A DNA stretch of 64,000 nucleotides from Globodera rostochiensis (lineage: Eukaryota > Nematoda > Chromadorea > Rhabditida > Heteroderidae). The translations under genes were made by a program, and so were the position numbers. Below the pieces are notes generated by a model. That model was not told the DNA's origin and did no database searches. It saw nothing but the letters and a program-made list of their open reading frames with translations. The stretch covers positions 575,105 to 639,104 of the forward strand of contig JAEVLN010000022.1 in NCBI GenBank assembly GCA_018350325.1, given 5' to 3'. This document shows positions 23,355 through 34,226 of the stretch, piece by piece; position 1 is the stretch's first letter; each line of letters starts with the position of its first letter.

Positions 23355-26300
23355 ATGAATGAAGTTATAATAGACGTTGTAAACATTGACAAGAATGGTA
23401 CTATCATTGATAGTCAGAACAATGTTGGCGGCGCGGCGGATTCATTTGGAAGCAGCCTGGAAATACATGTGCGTGAGCCAATGATTTTTTCTGGATGTTT
23501 TGTATATTTTTCGATAAGCCATTCCTAAACTTGAAACAACAGCGTTTTTGTTCTTAAGGATGCAGTGATCGACGAATCGTGGGATTGGGCATCTGTGCAA
23601 CGGCGTCTGCGACAGAATGATGGCATTGGGAATGGGGAGAATGCCGACGCACATGTGAAAAAACGACACCAGAAGCCTACTTATGTTCATCTGAATATCG
23701 AAGACCATTATGAGGAGAAATCTTCGCAGAACAATTCTTCGTATCAGCAGGAAACTTGGATGGGCGTTGTTTGGCGGTGGTGGAATGAGCGAGCAATAAA
23801 TGCTCGTCTGGTAAATAATTGTGGGACTTTGTGACAAATATTTTTTTAAATTACATTTTAGGTCGCTTATGATGAGGAGGAACGACGCAAATTTATCGGA
23901 CTTCGTATTGAACGAGTTGAGGCGATATTTGAAAACGAAAAGGCCAAAGAAATGCTTAGTGGCGCAATGCTTTGCTACAAAACCCATGAACTTCTTCACA
24001 GAGACGACTCGTTGGCGCGTTTGTTACAGCGAAAATATGGGTAGGTTGGCAGGACAAGTATCACTGCACTAAAAACTGCACTCATTATTAGCTCAAATCG
24101 CTTCACCTGTACCCAGGGACGTAGCCAGGGGGGGGAATTCCCCCCCCCCCCCGAAATGAAATTTGAGAGAAAAAAAAACAAGAAGGGGGACCCTATTGTT
24201 TTACACTTTTACAACTTTTTGATCATTTTTCTTAACAAATTGCCATCAAAAATCAAAAATTTTTCCCGGCGGCGCCTATCGGCACCGCCAGGTCGCTCCT
24301 GGCGCTCAGATGGGAATGCCATCTGAGAGTCGCGCTCAGATGGATCAATTCCCCCCTCCGAAATTTTTTCTAGCTATGTCCCTGCCTGTACCTGTCTAAA
24401 TTTTTTTTTGTTTAATATCCTGAAATTTTTAGAGAGCGAATGACCGAATTGGTGGTGTTTTACGCTAATCAGATAGAGCCGCTCAAAAGCAAGAAAGAGA
24501 AGGAAAAGAAGAAGATGGCGAAGAAAATGGCCGAATTGGAACGGTTGCTCAGTGGGGATTTTAACGATCAGCTTTTAGCCGTAATAACATTAGCGACTCG
24601 GTTCAATTTTTGTTAAAATTTGTGCTCAGAAGGCCGACAACGACCCTCTGACTTGTTGGTTTTGGCAGCGAACTGACGTGAGTGGGCGCATGCTTGCCCG
24701 GATTCAGAATCTTGCCAGTGCAATTTCGAAACGCATCGCCTGGTCAATTCTCATCGAGCCTGGACGACCTCGCACTGACCTTTCGGTTTGTTTTTACTAG
24801 AGCTGATTTGAATTACTAATGTTGGGAACGAATGGAATCAAAAAGCATTTAAATTTTAAAAAATAAAAACTAATTTCAACTTTGCAGAAATTTTTTGCTG
24901 AATTTGATGTGCTCGAGTCCTTTTTTGACAAAGTGGAATTATCTCCCGTTGAGAGTGCACAAAAGGCTTTTGATGCAAATTCTTTGTTGAAAGTGCGTAA
25001 TCGGAGTAAGTTTTTCGAGAATCCTTTAAAACCCACGTAAAAATGCATTCATCGATAGAAATGACTTGTGCTGATTGGTCGCGCATTCAATTGAATGTTC
25101 CGGCTGAGCTCGTTCGGGAGGGCATGACACGCGAAGAATTCGTTGCAACAAAACGACACCTTCAAATATTCGGAGACTTTGATTGCCCACAAATTTCGAC
25201 GCGCGTCGAATTGTCGAAACTTGATTTGAATTCAATAACTTTTCTATTTTTTCCCCCTTCAAGTGGTCACGGTGATTTCATTAATGCCAGCTATGTCCGT
25301 GGTGGTCCGTTGCTCAATACGTTCATTCTCACTCAGACACCGCTCCAGCAGACGATACCAGACTTTTGGCGGATGGTAAACATATTTTTATTTAGTTAAT
25401 GTACTGTCTTTGTTTTAACCCATACTTTTATGCCCATTTAGGGACATCTGCCAATCTCAATATTTTGTTGTTTTTTTTTGCTTTAGAATGTGTAAATGCA
25501 TAAGATTTTCTAAAACAGCACTTCTAACAAAAGATATGGCAAGAGCGCAGCGAGTTCATCGTTATGCTTTGTGAGGCAACCACCGACTCACTCGCGCAAA
25601 ACGTCGTTGTTGGTTCTGCGGCACGGACTCACTGCCCTTTTTATTGGCCAAGGTAAGAAGGAATGCATGCAAACGTCTTTCTCATCCTTGCAAGATTCGA
25701 GGGAGAAAGCCGCCGTTTCGGTCATCTTCATGTGAAGAATGTCGGCGTCGATGCAGCCACAGATCCATTGTTCACCATAATACACTTGGAACTTTGGGTG
25801 GTGGAAGAATCGATGGAGCATAAAGGTGAATGGAATTGCAACAAGTTGTAAACCCAATGATTTCAGATGGTCCAACTACTTCTGATGCGACAACGGCACA
25901 CCGATCACATATGTCGAGGTCATCATTTCGTCTTCAACTTTGGCAATGGGATTGGCGAAATTACGCTGATTTTCATTGGCCTTTTCGCGTTCTGATACGG
26001 TGTTTTCCCTTTTGGGTTATTACATAAAATTTTTAACTAAATTGTTTTGGCAGGGCACGTCATTCCAAGAATCCGAGTGTGCTTATGTGTGCTGATGGGT
26101 GTGGACGTTCGGGCACTTTGGCTTTGATTGAGGTGGCACCATCAGCCATTCTCACACCACTTTTTGTTTATCCTCCCCATCCCCCATCACAGATCTTTCT
26201 GATGCAATTGCTCCGCGGTGCCGTCTCATTTGAGCACCCAATGCTTACCGCAGCCGTCTTTCTTCGACTGCAACGTCGTCACGCTGTCTCAAACCACATC

Positions 26301-26637
26301 CAGTATTTGTTTGCCTACCGTGCCGTACTCCATTGGCTCCAACCATTTATCATTTCTTGGTATTATCATCAACCTGGTCCAAATGATATATTTAAAATAA
26401 CCAACGAAAAAATTATAGGAAGAAATAACTCCAGTTTTCAAACTTTGTTTTTGGGAGCCGGTCAGATGGGTTTTTTCGGAACAGTGAACTTTAATATTTC
26501 TCAGTATAATTTTTCTTGTAATTTTTTCCAGGTACCACCGATCGGTGCTAGGCTTCACCTCTCGCAATTCAGGATTCTGTGGCAAATATGATGAGATTGC
26601 GCGCGCTTACACGCATAAGAAGAATCTATTAATTTGA
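23355..26637 (+). CDS. Divergent protein tyrosine phosphatase, possible pseudophosphatase
   Basis: Classical PTP fold with altered catalytic motifs. Supported exons include 23355-23468, 23559-23810, 23862-24040, one from 24433, one ending near 25015, PTP exons from about 25062, and a last exon 26532-26637. The N-terminal 350 or so residues are charged and helical (EEERRKFIGLRIERVEAIF; a KEKEKKKMAKK run) with no recognised domain. The PTP part shows FINASYVRGG, FILTQTPLQQT, PDFWRM, FIVMLCEAT, CPFYWP, CADGCGRSGTLAL (Cys codon 26088-26090) and HIQYLFAYRAVLHW. CX5R is kept, but the His before Cys is Met, the WPD position reads YAD, and the KNRY substrate loop is not recognisable (FGDFDCPQISTRV instead). 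The intron at 24041-24432 holds a MITE. Nematodes have many expanded PTPs; catalytic activity here is uncertain. Confidence 0.75.
24114..24384. mobile_element. hAT-type MITE with perfect 8-bp target duplication
   Basis: Non-autonomous element of 271 bp. The left end CAGGGACGTAGCCAGG and the right end CTAGCTATGTCCCTG are imperfect terminal inverted repeats. It is flanked on both sides by CCTGTACC (24106-24113 and 24385-24392), an 8-bp duplication typical of hAT elements. The interior has a long C run near 24140-24152 and no open frame. It sits in a PTP intron. Confidence 0.88.
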
Positions 26638-27323
26638 ATTGTCATTAATTCGCAAACCAGTTGACATTAACACTCGCTAACCAATATAGGACTGATTCGT
26701 AATTATTTAAATAAAATCTTTAAATTCTTGTTTTTTGTGTGTAGTGCAAAGTTTTAGCTCAAAAATTCGAGTATGCCGAGTAAGAATTTGACCTCAAAAA
26801 CATTTTGAGAGTGGAAAAGGGAGATCGGGGCGTAGAATCCAATCTGACCGTATTTTAGCGATTTCAAACTCCGGAGAGAATTGGATTTTCCCGAATTAAA
26901 AAGTTTAAAATTCACGTGGTTGTTTGCTCCAATTCAAATCGACTGGTGCGTTGATACCACTATCTAACTTTTTTCCTTTGCTTGTACATTGAAGGGGGGA
27001 ACTACACTGGGATTTTGCTTACGCGCAAAATTGATTAAAAGACGGGGTTGCGTATCGCCGTAAATATATGTAATTTCGAATATGAGCAAATCTTTTATGA
27101 ATCTAAATCGCCATATTTTGTAGAAAGAATAACAAGACTCGATGCATAAAAATGTGTGATTTGCTGAATCTTGTCGTTTTAAATATCCATCTGTTGTGCA
27201 GAATCATTTTGAGGTCTTTGCGAACTAGAATTCTCGGACTGAACGCGTTCAACAGGCGGAGGTGTTGCGTTTTCAACTGTCAAGTTAACAACTATCTAAT
27301 TAATTCTACAAAAAGGATAGCCT
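26638..27323. other. Intergenic between convergent PTP and PP2C genes
   Basis: The two genes converge here. AATAAA at 26710-26715 could serve the PTP transcript. The rest is AT-rich, with no exon or structured RNA that I can support. Confidence 0.5.
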
Positions 27324-29922
27324 CTAACCGGCTCGGTCAGGATTTGGCTCATTCGTCTCGGAGTTTGTTTTTTCCTTAGGCCCTGACGACCGCGGTGAAT
27401 GGCTCGGCGTTGAGAACACATCCTCAACCGCCTCGTCTGAATCGGATGACTGGTGGGCGTCTGAATATCTTTCCATCGCTTCCTGTTGCAGCTCATCCGA
27501 TTTTGCCGTTGCCCGAAGTTGTGAAAGATAATCATCGAGGGAGTAATTCTAAGAGAAGTGGTGACTTTAACATTGTCCGTCAAGGTCGCGTAATGAGAGT
27601 GACCTGCAGAAGGCAGACGAGTATCGCGGTCATGTTATCACCTGCATAAAAGGAAACAAAAATGGCGGCATATTAAGGTCTTTTCTGAAACACAAACAGC
27701 CAAGTCCGCTGAGCTCACAGTCCGGCGCTAGACATTTTTCCAAGAGTTCTTCGCATATCTGAATGATTAAAAATAAGCGTGCCCACATCACCGAAGGGAT
27801 GGGCGGGACAAGTCCTCTCCTTTTCTTCGGTGAGCGGTCTGAGAACATCCAAAATATATTTAAATTATTCTAATGTTCAAAAAATGCAATGAAAAAAATT
27901 TTACAGACTAAGCCCAATACATTTCGAATCGAGTCGTAACATAATATATAAGGTACTAAAATAAACCGACCTTTTCTGGCACAAGCCCGGAGATTAAGCG
28001 TTCCCGACAAAAAGTAACCGCATCTTGATTGGTCATCACGTCCCAAATGCCGTCACATGCAAGCAGCACGAACTCATGTTCAGGGGTTATCGCCTGTATC
28101 TCCACTTCCGGACAGGCTAAAGCAGTACCACCCATGAACAAACGCGAAGCAATATGTATGTATTCGGCAGACCAGTCACGATTTGCTCTCGTGCCGATTT
28201 GGATTCATTCTTTTTAAAGCTGAAATCGCCAAATGCTCTGGACAATGCCAAATTCCCATTGACTCGGTTGAACTCGACCTAAACCAAGTGCCATCAGGGC
28301 AAAACACTCGTTCATCGTATAACCCACCCATCCACCGGCCGCAAATATCCTCCGGCTTTCTTCCTCATTACCTCAAAAGCATTTCCTCCCGTTAGTCAAA
28401 CAAAATTAAACTCACATGGTTTATGGTCTAAAATGTATCATTAAATAGGAAATATTATTGAAACCTTGCACATACCAGTGCTCAGAGCAACGGCCCTACC
28501 TTAAATCGAAAAAGTTTTGGGTTTCCCTTTTTGAAAATGTTAAAATATTGCCAGATACAGAAGCGACAGCCCTTGAATCACCAGCGTTGGCTTAAATCAA
28601 TTTTTTACATTAATAATAAATGGGGTTTTTGGTTTAATGCGAAAAAACTACAAAAAAAATTGCATATGGCTATAAGTTTCATTTTGGGAATTTCCCTGGC
28701 TTGATCAATAAAAACCAACCACAATAAATAAAATTGTCTTTGATTAACACCACGACAGCCGTACCTGTTGAAAAAGAAATTTTTTTACTAATGTTCCTTA
28801 ATTCATAACAACAAGACAAACCGGATTTGAAATTGTACTAATTATTTTTTTGTTAATTCTTACATTCCCCATTCACCCATTTTGAATTTTTTTTTTTGAC
28901 CTCTGATACATCCCGAAGACATACAACACACTCACTTCCGGACATTTCCTCTCTGATCCCATCGTTGGTCATCATTTCCTCATCCAGTCCCAAAAATCCT
29001 TCGACCAGCGAATCGGATATTCGGCCCTCATCTGACAATGCCCAACTTCGATTATAGCCAGCGAGAACGCCCCTCTAATTCCCCTTACTGAATGCATTCG
29101 ATTGGGCAATCAGACTGTGTAAGTTTTGGCTGGCATATTTAGCAATTTGCGCGCCTCCTGAAAAATAAAAACTAAGTGTCATAATGCGTGAACGTCTCGC
29201 CATGTCCGTCAAAGACAGCAAAAAAGGCAGCGGTTGGGTCTTCTGATAGCTCGAGCAATTGCGTATGGGCATCTTCCATACCTGAGAGAGTATGGCCATT
29301 GGAATGAATTAATAGCAAAATCGGAATTTTACTGGTCATGTTTCTCATTTTCGGAAACCCTTAAAAACTTATATCGGATTTGTTGTTTCTGGACCAGTAA
29401 ATTTTTGATTTCCAGTGATCGCCTTGTTTTTCTCTATTATTAATCGTACTTTAACAATTTGGAAGAATCCGAAATTTCTAATTTGGTACCTGAATTGGAT
29501 AAAAAAGAAATGCAATTACCGTATGAGTGTCAATTAAGTAGCAGGGTCCGGATTTTTAGGGACTAAAAACCCCAAAAAGGGGCAAAATAGGGACTAAAAA
29601 AGGTGCTAAAACTGACTAAACCCAGTCAATTTTTGCATTAAAAGTCGCTCTAATTCAAAATTTTTTCGAAATGAATGTTATTTCCGGGCTTCTCTCGTCA
29701 AACCCTATCCGCAAAAAATAGGTTAAACCCTAAAAATCCGGATCTATCAATTACTTATTTAAAAATTCATACTTATTCGCCATCCCTGCATCGAAGAAGA
29801 GCCTATCAATAACGAAATTAGCGTATCTTATTAATTTAAAAAAAATTACCGACGGTATACCGATCATTGGAACAAGAGGCATTGTCTTTGGTAGTGATAG
29901 GCTCACTTAAGGTTTGACCCAT
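27324..29922 (-). CDS. PP2C-family Ser/Thr phosphatase (PPM1A/B-like)
   Basis: Metal-dependent phosphatase. It opens with [12 protein letters not shown] (start at 29922), a PPM1 N-terminus with potential for N-myristoylation at Gly2. Then come [29 protein letters not shown], a segment ending near [55 protein letters not shown] and [12 protein letters not shown]. These carry the metal-binding aspartates of DGHGG, DGIWD and DNMT. The C-terminal tail (27324-27550) is Ser/Asp/Glu-rich and ends DRAG. The junction inside DGHGG uses a GC donor (minus-strand ATG|GCGAGA, near 29174), required to keep the motif in frame. Introns are long and repeat-bearing, one with a foldback element at 29544-29745. 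It is divergent from TMEM165. Confidence 0.9.
29544..29745. mobile_element. Short inverted-repeat (MITE-like) element in PP2C intron
   Basis: The left arm GGGTCCGGATTTTTAGGG and right arm CCCTAAAAATCCGGATCT pair over about 16 of 18 bases. The interior carries further copies of GGGACTAAAAA. The total is 202 bp with no coding capacity. A similar CAATTA word flanks both sides but not exactly at the ends, so the target duplication is uncertain. Confidence 0.65.
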
Positions 29923-30381
29923 TCTCTAAAATTAAATGAAAAGAGTGCGCTTGCGTATGCATTTTTCAAATGTTTCAAAACTAAATTGTAAAAAAAGGGA
30001 AAAATACGATGAAATAAAACAAAACTTATGAATAAGAGGGGCAGGAATAAGTTCAAGCTAAGACAAAAAGCACAAATTAGCAAGTTCATGCAACCCCAGC
30101 CAATAAAACCACGAGATTCAACCGCATCGTCTGTGTCTAGCGGTGTGTTAAAATTTTGCCAAGATCATTTTAATTTTATAACTGTCTTGCATGAGGCATT
30201 TGAACTATTTTTCATGTTCGTACGTACTATAACTTAACGAAGGAAATAGCAATTAAATATGGCATAGCGTTGGCGTTATGTCAAATGAGAAAAAAAATGA
30301 GAATTACAGCAGAAATCGAGTTGGTTGCACTTCGTATGTGGCGAATTTTTTTTAAATGTGCAGATCTTCCTACTGTTTTAG
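29923..30381. other. Divergent spacer and unresolved 5' end of TMEM165
   Basis: Promoter region between the PP2C and TMEM165 genes. The first exon(s) of TMEM165 should lie here or in the preceding few hundred bases. I could not find a start exon that joins the 30382 exon in the right phase, so it is left open. Confidence 0.45.
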
Positions 30382-31968
30382 CTTTGTCAGTGACTCTCTT
30401 AAAATGTTCTACTATGCACCTTCAAAGTTTGGCTTTTATCACGCCTTTATTGCGTCTCTTTCTGTTATTGTTGTTTCGGAACTTGGCGACAAAACATGGT
30501 TCATTGCAGCGGTAAATGCTATTTTTTTCATTTAAAAAAAACTAGGAAGTTTCTATGCTTTTTGCCAATTTATATTTAAGATTTTGGCCATGAGGCATTC
30601 TCGGTTGACTGTTTTTGCCGGTGCGATTGGCGCCCTGACGGTGATGGCCGGGGGCCATTCTTCTGTTGTCTAAGAAAACTTTCATTTTTAGGTGATGACG
30701 GTGTTCTCCGCTTGCCTTGGCTGGGTCACCCAGCTGATCCCGCATCGCATCACCTTTTACCTTTCGACTGCACTTTTTGCAATATTCGGCCTCAAAATGT
30801 TACACGAGGCGTGGCATATGTCGCCCTCTGAGGGGCAGGAAGTGCAGGAGGAGGCGCAAGCGGAGGTGCAGAAAACCGAGCTGGACATGGACTCGGCCAA
30901 ATACTCCGCGCTGGAGACCGGCTCGGAGTCGACTGAAAACCAAGGGTGGGCAAAATTTAAATGGTGGTCGAAACTAAACAAAAAGATCGCTGAATCATTT
31001 CTGATTTATTTAATTTTTTCAGTTCCTCGGCTTGGAAAATCATTTCCTTCGTCTCAACTCTTTTTGTCAAATCTTTTACACTCACTTTTTTCGCTGAGTG
31101 GGTTGGTGTTGAAGCGACGTTTTTTTAAATTAAAAAAACCAAACCAAATTTAGGGCGACCGTTCTCAGCTGACAACAATTGTGTTGGGTGCCCGAGAAGA
31201 CGTTGTCGGTGAGTGCAAATTGGTATTAAATTTATTAGAGACCGATCTGGACCTGGATCCAGAGTCCAGGTCCAGGATTTTTTCAAAATGTCGGTCTCTA
31301 AAATTATTAATCAAACACAACCATTTATCCTCTTTTTTCATTTTTATTCTTTAGGTGTCATTTTGGGTGGAATCATTGGTCATATGATTTGCACTGGCAT
31401 CGCCGTAGTCGGTGGACGTTTGTTGGCCCAAAAGATTTCGGTGCGAACAGGTTCGGCATGGCATTCATTTTTTTTCATTATATACTTAGCAATTTATTTG
31501 GACTTAATCATTTTCACGAGCAGAGGCGTGGGTTGCAAGAAAAATGTTTTAAATTAATTCTTATGCAAGCGAAGGGGGGGGGGGTACACCCGGTTTCCCC
31601 CCGAAGAACTTTACCTAGTTCAAAAGTTTCACATGCTATTATTACTTCTCAAACTGTGGGGGAAAGGAACTGGGGAAACGTCCCCTTCCCCGAGCGAAAT
31701 AATATTGAAATTTTTTAAAAAAATGTTTTTTTGCCACATTTCTCTTCCCTCCTCCCGTTCAGTGACTTTGATCGGCGGAATTGTCTTTTTGCTGTTCGCT
31801 TTTTCCGCCTTCTTCGTCAGCAGTGGGGACGAAGCTGTAGATAGGCTCACTTCTGAGCAGCATTTCCCTTCCAGCGGTAGTGTCATTTCCATGCCATCCT
31901 CAACAACGGTCACCTTGCTCAACAACACGCCACAAAAGACGCATTCACTCGATCAAAACCAACAATGA
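30382..31968 (+). CDS. TMEM165: TMEM165/UPF0016 Golgi cation transporter (5' end unresolved)
   Basis: Golgi membrane protein of the UPF0016/Gdt1 family, linked to Mn/Ca-H exchange and glycosylation. Exons: 30382-30511, 30581-30640, 30692 to about 30944, one from about 31022 to 31101, 31153-31208, 31355-31450, 31763-31968. Both signature motifs are present: SELGDKTWFIAA (first) and AEWGDRSQLTTIVL (second). They are flanked by hydrophobic helices, with the usual acidic loop (SPSEGQEVQEEAQAEV) between them. QKISVRTVTLIGGIVFLLFAF is the last helix region. A longer-than-usual Ser/Thr/Asn-rich tail of about 45 residues ends DQNQQ. The intron 31209-31354 contains a 67-bp near-perfect hairpin. The N-terminal exon with start codon is not identified. 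The mariner insertion is 0.6 kb downstream. Confidence 0.9.
31235..31301. mobile_element. 67-bp foldback element in TMEM165 intron
   Basis: The ends TTAGAGACCGA and TCGGTCTCTAA are perfect inverted repeats, and a second nested pair (TGGACCTGGATCC / CCAGGTCCAGGA) lies inside. It would form a stable hairpin in RNA or DNA and resembles the other short foldbacks in this window. Confidence 0.65.
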
Positions 31969-32592
31969 CCCGGGAGGGGAAGAGGGGTTTCTAATTTGTA
32001 AGCGATGGATTGACATAAGCAAACGGGACAATGGCGCTTCGCTTTTTATATGAAGATTTTTGCACTTTCAATCGCTTTTATTAACATTAGTGATAACGTT
32101 CCATATGATTGACTGTGAACATTTGTTCTATCCATTATTCTATTTCGAGTCTGTTGTATTTGTGCGCAAAATTTTTTTGATTGTTTGTCTTTGATTTTGT
32201 TTTCTTAATTAAAATTTTATTATGGTGTACTCTTTTTCATGTTTGTTTTATAGTATGATATGTATCAATTTTGTTCGAGAGATTATTGGCTCTGTGTTGT
32301 GATGTACAAAGAATGGCGGGACCGGAATTCGTGTAAAAAATCTCTTGATGTGTTCCAGACTCATACCGATTCCACAATTGGTTGATTGTCTCTCCACTCC
32401 CATCCCTTTGCATTTTATTTCGTCCTTAGTCATTCCCTCACTCACAACGCACTGATTGCTCGGCCGATGCTCATCCAATTTGACTGTTATTTTTGCCAAT
32501 TTTCTAATTTGCTCGTTTATATTTATTTAACTATTCCACCTTTACAATTCATAAAAATAATTGTATTGTCATCTTTGTTGCTTTGATTATTG
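31969..32592. other. Intergenic, 3' of TMEM165
   Basis: T-rich 3' UTR-like sequence up to the mariner insertion site. I see no gene. The open frames here are short and unsupported. Confidence 0.5.
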
Positions 32593-32594
32593 TA

Positions 32595-33508
32595 TTGGGT
32601 TGAGTAATAAGTCCTGTCGTTTTTTTTTTTGCGGCTATTATTTCTTCGGAAGCGTCATCGATCGATAGTTGCGTATGCCCATCTTGTAGCCCATTCTTTT
32701 CTCTATCGAATACACTTAGAATCAGCAGAATCCATTTACGTTTAGAAAAGTTATTGATTTTTGAGTATGGACCCCCAAGTCGACAAAAACGAGCACTTCC
32801 GACACCTCTTTTTGTTCGAGTTCAACAAAGGTTCTAAGGCGACGGAAGCGGCTCAAAACATTTGTGCCGTGTACGGAGAAGGTGCAACGAATGAAAGGAC
32901 TGCACAACGATGGTTTGTGCGGTTTAGGGAGGGGGTTTTTGACTGAAGCCAAAATTTCAAAAATTTTGACCAAAAAACATTTAAATTGACCACAACTCGG
33001 AGAGTTTTGCTGATAGCGGAATGAGGTCAGCAGACAAAATGTAGCGCTTTTCAAGAGCTTTCGAATGGTATAAAGAAAGTTGGGGGTCGCGCGGGAAGTT
33101 TTCTCGACCGCACCTATGGGGTCATCCTTCAGCACGACAATGCTCGACCACACACCGCCAACTTGACGAAAATGGCACTCCAGGAGCTGGGCTGGGAAGT
33201 TTTACCGCATCCGGCGTATTCACCAGACGTGGCACCATCGGATTATCACCTATTCAGATCTCTGTCAAATGCCCTCTCCGGTGTACAGCTCGAAGATGCC
33301 GCGGCACTCGAAAATTGGCTTAATGACTTCTTTGCCTCAAAACCACCGGCTTTTTACAAAAGGGGAATTGAAAAACTGCCTGGGCGGTGGGAGGAGATCG
33401 TAAACAATGAGGGGGAATACATTATTGATTGATATGATGTTTGATATTTTATTTACATGCAAAATAAAAGTGCAAAAAAAAAACGACAGGACTTATTACT
33501 CAACCCAA
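32595..33508 (+). mobile_element. Internally deleted mariner transposon
   Basis: Tc1/mariner element of 914 bp flanked by TA duplications (32593-32594, 33509-33510). The terminal inverted repeats begin TTGGGTTGAGTAATAAGTCC and are identical over at least 25 bp before running into poly-T. The 5' ORF from 32767 gives the transposase helix-turn-helix region (HFRHLFLFEFNKGSKATEAA; TAQRWFVRFREG) and then stops at 32944. From about 33110 to 33432 the C-terminal catalytic half resumes (LQHDNARPHTANL, SPDVAPSDYHLFRSL) with two of three DDD-type acidic residues. The middle is replaced by about 100-150 bp of unrelated sequence, so it cannot encode a working transposase. Full mariners are about 1.3 kb. 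Confidence 0.95.
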
Positions 33509-33510
33509 TA

Positions 33511-34226
33511 TGTTGCCGATATAAGGACGACAGCGCAAATATTGCCGTTCGGGTAATGTGTATGGGTAATGTTATCGTATCGAATTTCGGGTCACCCCCT
33601 CCCCTCCCCTCCCCCCCCCCCAGTCTTTTCCTGAGCAGATCAAGCAGTTGTCCCGCCCTCCCCCCATTCCCTCCGTTTCCGCACCTACCCAACATCCCGT
33701 CCGTCCTCGGCTTATCCTTTTATCTCCCTTTGGCGGATCGATTGGATGAGCTGAGAAAGGGGAGGGGTCGAAATCACCTGTCATGGAATGGATGGCGTAT
33801 GAGTGGGCGTTGGAGGAGGAAAGGCTAAACGGATGAAACAAGAGGCGGGCGGGCTTATGTCCATCACTGATTTGTGAGCGGCTGTTTCTCGCCGGAGGCT
33901 TAAGCATGGAATTGAAGAGGGGGGGGGGGGGGGTTCAGACCGAATTCACGAATTCCCCCCCCTGGCATTTAACTCATCTGTCCTTCTGATTGGCTGTTGA
34001 CGAGGCCTGAGGTGATTTTTTCACTCCGATTGTCAGCAGCGAACGCTTTTGAGTCCTTTACCTCCCAATTCCTCCCCCCCCCCGTTCATTCTTCCTTCCC
34101 TACGGCCAATTCCATTGTTCTACCCTTTATTTCCTGCCCACACAACTGCCTTTAGCTCGTGTAGCATCGTCTTTCACATCCCTTTTCGCTCCATTGCGTC
34201 CAATCCATCCGATTCTTCCATCGTCC
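33511..34226. other. Intergenic, homopolymer-rich
   Basis: Upstream region of the Glu-rich gene. It has long C/G runs near 33595-33622, 33918-33934, 33955-33962 and 34075-34083 and several Pro-rich open frames on both strands that arise from them. No supported gene. Confidence 0.5.
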
